DNA of 8,239 nucleotides from Desulfatitalea sp. (GTDB lineage: Bacteria > Desulfobacterota > Desulfobacteria > Desulfobacterales > Desulfosarcinaceae). The notes beneath the pieces are model-generated. The model was given only the letters and a program-made list of their open reading frames with translations, searched no databases and was not told the DNA's origin. This document shows, in pieces, positions 1 to 6,065 of the stretch; the first letter of the stretch is position 1, and every line of letters begins with the position of its first letter. The position numbers were made by a program, and so were the translations under genes. The stretch is taken from NCBI GenBank assembly GCA_013041835.1, contig JABDRH010000237.1, positions 1 through 8,239 of the forward strand, given 5' to 3'.

Positions 1-741
1 ATCGCGCACCAAGATCCCATCCTCGCCGCCATGAAAGATCATTGGAAGGTGACGGCCGCATTCCCGGTGGAACTTCCCATTGGCAAGCGCCTGCGGCCGA
101 CACTCGCCAAAAGCCTTTGGAGCATCGTGTTGGCCGTGGTCTTCTGGAGCGCCCTGACCTTATCCCAAAGCGAGATCGTGGAACGTGTTTTCACCATTGC
201 CGTGGAATACGCCGGGATCGCTCCGAATCTGGTTCTGGTGGACGAACGGGAGACACAGGTCCGTATCCGCGTGGCCGGCGCAAAATCAGTCATCAATGAA
301 TTGGCGGCGGGCCTGCCGGTGGCCAAAATCAATCTTTCCGGAGCAAGCACGGGCCGTCAGAAATTCCTGATCACCGAAGAAAGCATCCGTCTGCCAAAGG
401 GGGTTGAGGTTATCGATATCGTGCCATCGATCATCGATATCGACCTGACCACCATCGTGGAACGTGAGGTGCTGGTGAATCCGCAACTGGTCGGGACACT
501 GCGTGGGGGGTTGACCCTCGACGCCATGGAGGTGTCGCCCAGGCATATCAAAGCTCTGGTGCCGGCGTCCGCCACCGTTGAAAAAACCTTAAGCGTAACC
601 ACAACCCCCATTTACCTGGAGAGCATTTCGGGGGATGCGGCGGTGTACTGCAAAATCATCGCGCCGCCCGAATACCAGCCCTTGGCGCGTAGGTGGCCTG
701 ATGTCGTGGTCCGGCTCGATGTGTCCACTGCCAGGAGATGA
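1..741 (+). CDS. YbbR-repeat membrane-anchored protein, 5' partial
   Basis: The protein matches the YbbR (CdaR-like) family, whose members sit on the outer face of the cytoplasmic membrane and are often encoded with, or fused to, the c-di-AMP cyclase. Counting from the ATG at 31, one hydrophobic segment (about residues 27-45) follows a basic stretch containing GKRLRPTLAK. Two beta-rich repeats follow, at about 53-139 and 145-231; the first contains the typical pattern V.VRV.G ending in P..I.IDL. The reading frame is open to base 1 (IAHQDPILAA precedes the ATG) and no Shine-Dalgarno sequence lies before 31, so the real start is probably outside the window and the ATG at 31 may be internal. The TGA at 739-741 ends 9 bases from the convergent amidohydrolase gene. 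An upstream diadenylate cyclase gene or domain is a family-based expectation only; nothing of it is visible. Confidence 0.75.
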   Translation: MAHQDPILAAMKDHWKVTAAFPVELPIGKRLRPTLAKSLWSIVLAVVFWSALTLSQSEIVERVFTIAVEYAGIAPNLVLVDERETQVRIRVAGAKSVINELAAGLPVAKINLSGASTGRQKFLITEESIRLPKGVEVIDIVPSIIDIDLTTIVEREVLVNPQLVGTLRGGLTLDAMEVSPRHIKALVPASATVEKTLSVTTTPIYLESISGDAAVYCKIIAPPEYQPLARRWPDVVVRLDVSTARR

Positions 742-750
742 ATTGTTTGC

Positions 751-1437
751 TTAACAAACCGCTTCCGCCAACCCTTGTATAACGATTTGGTTGAGATTGC
801 GCCAGGCAGCGCGTTCCTGAAGAAAGAGGCGCTGGTTGAGTTCCAGCTCGATGCCCCTATAGCCTTTGGGAAAAAGGGTCCGTAGATAGGTGGTCAGGCC
901 GTCGGAAACGCCTTTGTAGGGTGCATTGCTGCTGATGTTGAGCTGGGGTTGAATCCGGCGCATGGCGTTTTTCCACCGGCGGCAGAGATCTCGTTCTTCG
1001 GTTCGACGCGGATCATAGAGCAACCCCACGTCCATGGGGCGCTCCCGGTCATTGAAGAACGGTGTAAAGCTGTGGCAGGCGATTTGCAAGACATCTTGCC
1101 CTGCTTCAATGGCCTGGGTCACGGCTTTCAGGATGGAATCGCGGTGAGCAAAATAATGGCGTCGGAGTATCTTTTGCTTTACCTCCGGCGCAAGATGTCG
1201 CGTGAATTGGGAAAAGAGCCGGGGATGATCCACGCGACGGTTTAAGTCCACCAGAAGCCGCGAGGTGGTAGCGGCAAACAGGGGGGCCCTGAAATATTTT
1301 GCCATGCTGCGTGCTGTTATCAAGGCACCCTTGTCATAGCTGCAATGGGTTTCAAGAATTTCGCGATGCTGTTCGAAAAGCCGCTGGAAGGCTTTGGGGA
1401 TTTTATTGCCGCCGTGCTCACAGGTGATGATCATCAT
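751..1437 (-). CDS. N-formylglutamate amidohydrolase family protein
   Basis: This 228-residue protein belongs to the N-formylglutamate amidohydrolase (HutG/FGase) family of zinc-dependent amide hydrolases. Family landmarks are visible in order: CEHGG at 6-10, the H..YDKGA stretch around residues 31-38, RLLVDLNR at 60-67, ACHSFTPF at 120-127, DVGLLYDPRR at 136-145, and a late acidic IELELNQ at 196-202. There is no signal peptide, so it should be cytoplasmic. It is the last gene of the operon, starting 9 bases after the ligase stop. Two ATG codons are adjacent (1437 and 1434), with only a weak ribosome binding site, so translation may depend on the upstream gene. No histidine-degradation genes are nearby, so the classic substrate is unlikely. 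Removal or recycling of an acyl-glutamate-like or peptide amide product is the better inference. Family assignment is firm; substrate is unknown. Confidence 0.88.
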   Translation of the reverse strand: MMIITCEHGGNKIPKAFQRLFEQHREILETHCSYDKGALITARSMAKYFRAPLFAATTSRLLVDLNRRVDHPRLFSQFTRHLAPEVKQKILRRHYFAHRDSILKAVTQAIEAGQDVLQIACHSFTPFFNDRERPMDVGLLYDPRRTEERDLCRRWKNAMRRIQPQLNISSNAPYKGVSDGLTTYLRTLFPKGYRGIELELNQRLFLQERAAWRNLNQIVIQGLAEAVC

Positions 1438-1446
1438 AGTGTTTTT

Positions 1447-2697
1447 CTAAGGGATAAACAGTTCTCCGCGCTGCAAACCATCGCACAGCGCCGTATAAAT
1501 CTCGAGCAGGTGTTCTCGTCGGAAATCCTGCTTTAAGGCGGCCAGGATGCGTCGGGCAAGGCACCCTTTGGAAAGCATTACATTCACCGCGTTGCCCAAC
1601 GCCGGCGCCAGGGCCGCCGAATCGATGCATGCTTGCGCCAGATGTTGCCAGATCTCCCCGGCACGCAGACGCGGACTCGCGATGCCCAGGCATTGCAAGA
1701 GGTCGCTGTCGGACACCATGGCTTGATCCCCCTCGCGAATCACCGCCAAAAACAGGTCGGCCAGCTTGTCGGTATCCAGATGGTTCATGCGCTCGAGAGG
1801 TTGCCAGCGCTGGGCACAAAGTGTTTCCAGCGCCGCTCTAATCAGGATGGCCGCCGCAAGATCGGCCTGGGGGGCCTCCTGGATATCCAGCACCCGGATC
1901 TCGATGGCGCTCCGGTCGAAGCGTGCGATAGCGCCGCGGGAATTGAGGAATTCATGTTGCAGGGTGCCCTCGGGATCATGAGGGGCAATATCGGCGTACA
2001 TGCGTTGAAAAATGTGCCGTTCGTATTCGGCGTGGCTGTAAATCGGTTCCGGCACGATGCGGCCGGCCACCGATGGAATGCGCACGGCGTTGTGGCGGTA
2101 GACTTCCATGCGGGCGTCCAGAAAGCGGGTATCCCGGCCGTTGAGAATGGGCGATGCAGCGGTGAGTGCCGGCATGATCGGCAGCAGCAACCGGATTGCC
2201 GCGTGCAGCCGAGCAAACTCCGCATCGCCGCAAAAGGGCAGATTGATATGGGTGCTTTGCAAGTTGGACCAGCCGTGGCCGCGGCAACCGAAAATGCGGT
2301 CGTAAGTTTCGTAAACCGGGCTGTATTCGTGCGGCCAGAGAACGGTTTCGGTCATGGGGTCCATCCAGGGATGGCACGCCGTGGGCATTAACCGTCCCCC
2401 CATTGGCGCCAGGATGGCGTTGATATGCCGGATGTGCTGTTGGAAAATCTCGGCGAGTCCCTCGAGGCGTTTGGCCGGTCCGTTCGTCTTGAGTTCGATA
2501 ACATGCAGCACCAGCTCGTTGGACCAGGCCAAGGGCCCCATTTCCACTTCGGATAGGATCTTGCCGGCCGCGCTCTCGAGCACTCGGTCGGCGATGGGCA
2601 TCACCGACAGGCCGGATTGATCCACAATCATATACTCCAGCTCGATGCCGACGGCTTCGAACAGATGCAAATCGGGTTCACGCGAGGATTTACTCAT
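1447..2697 (-). CDS. GCS2-type carboxylate-amine ligase (glutamate-cysteine ligase-like)
   Basis: This 416-residue protein is a member of the GCS2 / YbdK group, which has the glutamine-synthetase fold and uses ATP to join a carboxylate (usually glutamate gamma-carboxyl) to an amine. Metal- and ATP-binding motifs are visible: GIELEYM at 17-23, the conserved acidic IELKTNGP at 68-75, LQSTHINLP at 146-154, and ARFDRSAIEIRVLDIQE at 258-274. Length is close to the family norm, although the C-terminal 110 residues are less typical and mostly helical. The ATG overlaps the TGA of the ATP-grasp gene by four bases (ATGA, 2694-2697), and a GGGGAG ribosome binding site lies at 2712-2707, nine bases ahead. 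This is strong evidence for coupled translation. Being beside a second amidoligase, it probably adds one residue to a shared product rather than making gamma-glutamylcysteine for glutathione; no glutathione synthetase is visible. Substrates cannot be read from the sequence. Confidence 0.88.
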   Translation of the reverse strand: MSKSSREPDLHLFEAVGIELEYMIVDQSGLSVMPIADRVLESAAGKILSEVEMGPLAWSNELVLHVIELKTNGPAKRLEGLAEIFQQHIRHINAILAPMGGRLMPTACHPWMDPMTETVLWPHEYSPVYETYDRIFGCRGHGWSNLQSTHINLPFCGDAEFARLHAAIRLLLPIMPALTAASPILNGRDTRFLDARMEVYRHNAVRIPSVAGRIVPEPIYSHAEYERHIFQRMYADIAPHDPEGTLQHEFLNSRGAIARFDRSAIEIRVLDIQEAPQADLAAAILIRAALETLCAQRWQPLERMNHLDTDKLADLFLAVIREGDQAMVSDSDLLQCLGIASPRLRAGEIWQHLAQACIDSAALAPALGNAVNVMLSKGCLARRILAALKQDFRREHLLEIYTALCDGLQRGELFIP

Positions 2698-4166
2698 GAA
2701 TTACGACTCCCCGCGGCCCTGGCTTCGATGCGTTTCAGGAAGATCTCCATAATGCGCAGGTAGAGCTCATCGTGCAGGATGTCATCTTCGTATCCGGCCT
2801 CGATGTTCGGGTTGTCGTTGACTTCGATCACAACCGTATTTTTGCCAACCTGCTTAAGATCCACGCCGTAGAGTCCGTCGCCGATCAGATTGGCGGCTTT
2901 TAGGGCGGTTTTTACCACTACCGGCGGTACCTTGCCCACCGGCAATGTTTCCACCTTGCCGTAGACTTCCCGGCCGCCTTTGTCTTTGCGCACGATCTGC
3001 CAATGTTTGCCGGCCATGTAGTATTTGCAGGCAAACAGGGGTTTTCGGTCCAGGATGCCGATACGCCAGTCGAATTCGGTGGGCAGGAATTCCTGGGCGA
3101 TGAAGAGTTCTGATTTTTTTAGAAGGTGCCTGGCTTTCTCCAGCATGGCCGCCGGGTTATCCACCCTGACCACGCCTTGGGAAAAGGCGCTGTCGGGCTG
3201 CTTGAGAATGCAGGGGTAGCGGATGCCGGGCAGCAGTTGTTCAAGGTTCTTGGCATGCACGATGTGGGTTTCGGGAATGGAGATCCGCGCGCGTCCCAGC
3301 AATTCCGCCAGGTAGACTTTATTGGAACAGCGCAGGATCGATTCAGGGGCGTCGATGACCACCAACCCTTCGGCTAAGGCCTTTCGCGCCATGCGGTAGG
3401 TATGATGATCCACATTGGTGGTTTCGCGGATGAAGAGGGCATCGAACTCCGACAACCGGTTGGAATCCTCCCGGGTGATGAGTTCCACACCGATGTCCAG
3501 TTCATCGGCGGCCTTGGCAAAGCGTTTGAGCGCCTTGGCGTCCGAGGGCGGTCGCAGCTCGTTGGGATCGTGCAGGATAGCCATGTCGTAGCGTGTCACG
3601 AAGCGCTTGGGAATATAGAGCCGCTTGCCGGAAAAGTACTCCGAAGCCACACCCTGGGCAAAGTCGCGCTCTTCGGCAGGAATTTCTTTCACACTCAGAG
3701 GAGAGACGTTGCTTAGTTGCCAGCGAGCGGCATGGCAGCCGAAATCAGCTCTTAAAAAAGGTGCTGGGAAGAATTTGAACAATCGCGAACCGATCTGCTC
3801 GAAGCGTTTATCCGGGCATTTGCCGAAGTAGACATGGATGGAAATTTTGGGCGGGTCCTGAAGGGTGAAACGCTTTTCCAATGCGCCTTGCAGCTCGTCG
3901 GAGACCAGATGGATGATCCCCACCGACTTCATGTCCTGGATGGTGGTGATGTTGGGTACCGGTTTGTGATTGCGTGCTTCGGCCAGCAGGCTGGCATAGT
4001 AGCCGATGCTTTGGTAGCGGTAAGAGCGGCATATATTGAACACCTTGGCGCCCTTTAGATTGGAATAGGAGCGGTCGGACAAGTAGTTGCGCGCCGCAAC
4101 CGGCTCCACTCCGGCGAATTGGAGGGGGCACTCCTCTGGATTTTCAATGACGACGAGAATGGTCAC
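2694..4166 (-). CDS. RimK-like ATP-grasp ligase with RLAN-type N-terminal domain
   Basis: This 490-residue protein looks like an RLAN-type N-terminal domain (about 1-160) followed by a linker and a RimK-type ATP-grasp domain (about 270-480). Nucleotide and magnesium residues are in place: SNK with K283, ILKQPDSAFSQGV at 320-332, the acidic AQEFLPTEFDWRIG at 357-370, GVDLK with D436, and EVNDNPNIEAG at 448-458. Such enzymes activate a carboxylate as acyl-phosphate and form an amide or peptide bond. I chose the GTG at 4166 because AGAGG lies seven bases upstream and the protein then begins TILVVIENPEE, a natural first beta strand. A longer frame from 4226 would add 20 basic residues that overlap the previous gene more deeply. 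The chosen start overlaps the peptidase gene by 23 bases, and the stop overlaps the next gene by four. Fold and activity class are well supported. The acceptor (protein tail, small peptide or metabolite) is unknown. Confidence 0.88.
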   Translation of the reverse strand: MTILVVIENPEECPLQFAGVEPVAARNYLSDRSYSNLKGAKVFNICRSYRYQSIGYYASLLAEARNHKPVPNITTIQDMKSVGIIHLVSDELQGALEKRFTLQDPPKISIHVYFGKCPDKRFEQIGSRLFKFFPAPFLRADFGCHAARWQLSNVSPLSVKEIPAEERDFAQGVASEYFSGKRLYIPKRFVTRYDMAILHDPNELRPPSDAKALKRFAKAADELDIGVELITREDSNRLSEFDALFIRETTNVDHHTYRMARKALAEGLVVIDAPESILRCSNKVYLAELLGRARISIPETHIVHAKNLEQLLPGIRYPCILKQPDSAFSQGVVRVDNPAAMLEKARHLLKKSELFIAQEFLPTEFDWRIGILDRKPLFACKYYMAGKHWQIVRKDKGGREVYGKVETLPVGKVPPVVVKTALKAANLIGDGLYGVDLKQVGKNTVVIEVNDNPNIEAGYEDDILHDELYLRIMEIFLKRIEARAAGSRNS

Positions 4167-4902
4167 GGTTTTTCCTCTGTAACTCTTTTTCCTTGGCAGG
4201 CGTAATGACCAAAAGGTTGGCGTCATAGGTCAAGATGCCCAGCATGATGGCGCATACCAAGCGGTTTAGGCGGACCGAGTAGATCTGGGTGTCGCCGCTG
4301 ATGGGATTGGGCAGCAGCGGATCAGCCACCAGGGCTGTACGCTGGATCATATCGTAACCGCAAAGCACCACGAAATGACCCGAGGGCACCCCTTGGATGT
4401 CGTCATAGACCAGTTTATCGTCCACCTCGATCTCGCGAGCCGTTCGGTACAGGAATGTGGCCGAAAGACCCGTGAGGATGGGGATCGCGCGCTTGAGCAG
4501 GCCGCGCACCAATCCGGTGGTCAGATCTTCGAATTGAATCGTTCCCCCCAGGCGTAAAAAATCAAGGTAAGCCCGGCTGGCCGTATGGATTTTGGGATGT
4601 GGCTTGACCTTCATCTGCCGTTGCAGACATTGCACTATCTGCCGGGTGCCCCGCTTGAACCAGGTAGGATCGAAGACCTGCAGGTCATAGGTATAGAGTT
4701 TTGCCCGATAACCGCGCTTGAGGGCATGGCACCCCATGAATACCGCCAGGGTACCGCCCCCTTTGAGTTGCTTGACTTGGCGGATCACTTCGGGCAGTCC
4801 GATGGTATCGCCGTAATAGTGATAGACGGCCTGCAAACAGGTGGGGCCACAGGTGGTATCATCGGGTTGTGGCAGAATCTTTAATGGAATTCGAGTATCC
4901 AT
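4144..4902 (-). CDS. C39-like (papain-fold) cysteine peptidase
   Basis: This 252-residue protein has a complete papain-like active site of the C39 type. Counting from the ATG at 4902, QPDDTTCGPTCLQ supplies the oxyanion-hole Q12 and nucleophile C18, SGHFVVLCGYD supplies H176, and VADPL supplies D194. The family cleaves peptides, classically after double-glycine leaders, but here there is no ABC-transporter domain, signal peptide or membrane segment, so this is a free cytoplasmic enzyme. The insert between C18 and H176 is long and fairly basic, and the C-terminus is a charged tail (AKEKELQRKNRDHSRRH). It is the first gene of the operon and overlaps the ATP-grasp gene by 23 bases. No good Shine-Dalgarno sequence precedes 4902; a TTG directly upstream at 4905 is an alternative. 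Context suggests processing of the ligases' product or substrate, or transpeptidase-like acyl transfer. Fold and active site are clear; substrate is not. Confidence 0.85.
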   Translation of the reverse strand: MDTRIPLKILPQPDDTTCGPTCLQAVYHYYGDTIGLPEVIRQVKQLKGGGTLAVFMGCHALKRGYRAKLYTYDLQVFDPTWFKRGTRQIVQCLQRQMKVKPHPKIHTASRAYLDFLRLGGTIQFEDLTTGLVRGLLKRAIPILTGLSATFLYRTAREIEVDDKLVYDDIQGVPSGHFVVLCGYDMIQRTALVADPLLPNPISGDTQIYSVRLNRLVCAIMLGILTYDANLLVITPAKEKELQRKNRDHSRRH

Positions 4903-5006
4903 CAAGGTCTGGAAAAGTTGCCATTTTGGGCGAAATATTTTTTTTTATCAATAAGTTTCGGATGCATCTGACATCACTCCCTGCCCATTCGACCTTAAAA
5001 ACCGAA

Positions 5007-5035
5007 TTGATACCAACCCGTTCTGAACAGGTCAA
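5007..5035 (-). promoter_or_regulatory. Sigma70-like promoter of the amidoligase operon
   Basis: Read on the - strand, TTGACC (5035-5030) and TATCAA (5012-5007) are separated by exactly 17 bases. These fit the -35 and -10 consensus at five and four of six positions. Transcription would begin near 5000, leaving about 98 bases of leader before the peptidase ATG at 4902. The leader carries a run of nine A residues (T 4938-4946 on the + strand) but no obvious terminator or riboswitch fold. It is the best promoter-like match I found ahead of this operon. Confidence 0.5.
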
Positions 5036-5160
5036 CAGGCAAGAGGGTGACTTTTGCCGGGTGCCAATCCATGCGTAAGTGTTCACAGGGCCCACATCTT
5101 ACCCTAAACATCCTTTTTGTATGCGCTTTCCATGATTGCAGTTCAGCAACGGCTGACTTT

Positions 5161-5189
5161 GTTCAAACTATTTTGAAAAGCGTTTGAAC
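5161..5189. repeat. 29-base imperfect inverted repeat
   Basis: GTTCAAAC (5161-5168) and GTTTGAAC (5182-5189) are perfect 8-base complements. TTTT and AAAA lie inside them around a central G at 5175. The whole block is symmetric with 12 of 14 positions paired. It lies between the operon promoter on the - strand and the TTGACA element on the + strand, and it has no flanking T-run. It therefore looks more like a protein-binding operator than a terminator. The binding protein is unknown. Confidence 0.5.
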
Positions 5190-5217
5190 GCCCTGGATGG
5201 CTTGAAATTTTTTTTGC

Positions 5218-5253
5218 TTGACACGTGATTTTGGGTATAGTACCCACAATCAC
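5218..5253 (+). promoter_or_regulatory. TTGACA element abutting a 29-base near-perfect palindrome (operator)
   Basis: TTGACA at 5218-5223 is a perfect -35 box. One base later begins a dyad: left arm GTGATTTTGGGTA (5225-5237), spacer TAG, right arm TACCCACAATCAC (5241-5253). Twelve of 13 arm positions pair. The expected -10 region falls inside the palindrome, but TATAGT (5236-5241) is only 12 bases from TTGACA, and the correctly spaced hexamer (TACCCA, 5241-5246) is weak. A bound dimeric repressor would block RNA polymerase, while an activator could compensate for the poor spacing. The site fits a helix-turn-helix regulator operator, but no regulator gene is in this window. Confidence 0.6.
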
Positions 5254-5272
5254 AAAAATACAAGGCAAATTG

Positions 5273-5440
5273 ATGTCATTCTCTTTGCTGATTTACCTGT
5301 CTCGCTTTTTTATAAACGCATTTTGGAAGAGTATAAACAAACCAGTACTGATTCATTCGCAAGCCGATAATGCTGGCGATGAAGAGGGGGCGATGGATTT
5401 TCGGTACAAGAAAATAACAGCCCGTGTTCTGGTGCCATAG
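5273..5440 (+). CDS. Possible small gene, 55 residues, function unknown
   Basis: I do not recognise this protein. The ATG at 5273 has AAGG at 5262-5265, seven bases upstream, and the stop at 5438-5440 is followed ten bases later by a clean rho-independent terminator. With the TTGACA/palindrome element about 20 bases ahead of the start, it has the layout of a complete single-gene unit. Residues 1-20 are hydrophobic and aromatic (MSFSLLIYLSRFFINAFW begins it), the middle is acidic (ADNAGDEEG), and the end is basic then hydrophobic (FRYKKITARVLVP). Codon use is more AT-rich than in the large genes, so it could be a horizontally acquired gene, the leftover of a larger one, or a chance frame inside a small RNA. 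It runs divergently from the amidoligase operon. Confidence 0.35.
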   Translation: MSFSLLIYLSRFFINAFWKSINKPVLIHSQADNAGDEEGAMDFRYKKITARVLVP

Positions 5441-5449
5441 AAGTACGGG

Positions 5450-5473
5450 CGAAAGAGGCGTCTTTCGTTTTTT
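5450..5473 (+). terminator. Rho-independent terminator
   Basis: CGAAAGA (5450-5456) and TCTTTCG (5461-5467) form a perfect 7-base stem around the loop GGCG, followed directly by six T residues (5468-5473). It sits just after the possible 55-residue gene and would end a transcript of roughly 220 bases starting near the upstream palindrome. Confidence 0.75.
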
Positions 5474-6050
5474 GCCGGGAAATGATGAGCCGTTTGGTTC
5501 AGCACTTCCATGGAATACTGGGGTGGTTCAATATTGAAAGAGGCGTGTGAGCATTGGCGCTGCTGGTGAAAGCGCTGTGGTCATCTGACCAAGAGTCGGC
5601 GCATCGCAGGGGTGACGATGGGAACGATTCTTGTTTTCAATAAGCTGATCTGTCTCTTCCAGTCTGACAAATGGCCGGATTTATGACCCCCGTGGGAAAA
5701 AAGAATGCTTGTTCAGAGAGTTCAACCGTGGTATCGGTAATGAATCGGAGCCATTTCCATCTCATTCCATATCACTGGAGGTTAGGCTTTTTGGGCTCCT
5801 CGTAGACACGGCCGCGTATTTGTAGTCGCGGGTTGTCAGGCCGTCTGGTATCAATTCAGCCTCGGCAATTCGACGGAGAAGTGCATCTGCTTTGAAGCTT
5901 CATTTAATTCAGATCAGCCGATAGTTTTTTTCGTATATCAGTTGATTTGGCGCGTTTGGTTTCAATCAAGTGCAAGGTGAGTGAAAGGAATGTGCAGCGT
6001 GAAAGGTATCAGGGAGGCAAAGTTTGGAAGGTGAAGTTAATAAAAAGCTT
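5474..6050. other. Gene-poor stretch with no intact gene
   Basis: No frame here has a convincing start, ribosome binding site and length. Short frames are broken by stops on both strands, for example a + strand frame from ATG 5510 interrupted by TGA at 5567-5569. The sequence GAAAGAGGCGT occurs at 5536-5546 and also at 5451-5461 in the terminator stem. One - strand fragment at 5762-5899 looks like old coding sequence and is listed separately. The last 80 bases before 6066 are purine-rich and carry GTGAAAGG twice, at about 5981 and 6000. I could not identify a convincing promoter for the gene at 6066. Confidence 0.5.
5762..5899 (-). pseudogene. Possible coding remnant, about 45 codons, no start
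   Basis: Read on the - strand, this frame is open from just after a TGA (5902-5900) to another TGA (5764-5762) and has no usable start codon. Its composition is protein-like, with an amphipathic ALLRRIAEAELIPDG followed by LTTRDYKYAAVSTRSP. That fits the tail of a once longer protein. I do not recognise the family. It may be debris of a mobile or accessory gene, or chance. Confidence 0.2.
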
Positions 6051-6065
6051 AGGAGGAACGAGACT

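Noticed and set aside
745..759. Hairpin GTTTG-CTTAA-CAAAC between the two convergent stop codons, as a shared terminator.
   Set aside because: The stem is five mostly A-T pairs and no T-run follows on either strand.
1633..2391. A 252-codon open frame on the + strand opposite the GCS2-type ligase gene.
   Set aside because: It lies antisense to a gene with clear family motifs, has no ribosome binding site, and its translation looks like no protein family.
751..4902. The ligase operon as an N-acetylglutaminylglutamine amide (osmolyte) pathway.
   Set aside because: That pathway needs an asparagine-synthetase-like amidotransferase and an acetyltransferase/ATP-grasp fusion; neither is present, and the C39-like and GCS2-type genes do not fit it.
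4859..5095. A 78-codon - strand frame overlapping the peptidase gene start and its leader.
   Set aside because: It contains the predicted promoter, lacks a ribosome binding site, and ends inside the peptidase gene in another frame.
5510..5686. A + strand frame interrupted by one in-frame TGA (5567-5569), considered as a possible selenocysteine codon.
   Set aside because: No recognisable family, no convincing start signal, and no clear selenocysteine-insertion hairpin directly after the TGA; it looks like non-coding or decayed sequence.
5006..5858. Inverted 11-base match GGTATCAATTC (5016-5006 on the - strand, 5848-5858 on the + strand).
   Set aside because: A match of this length is expected by chance at this distance in a window of this size, and the flanks do not match.
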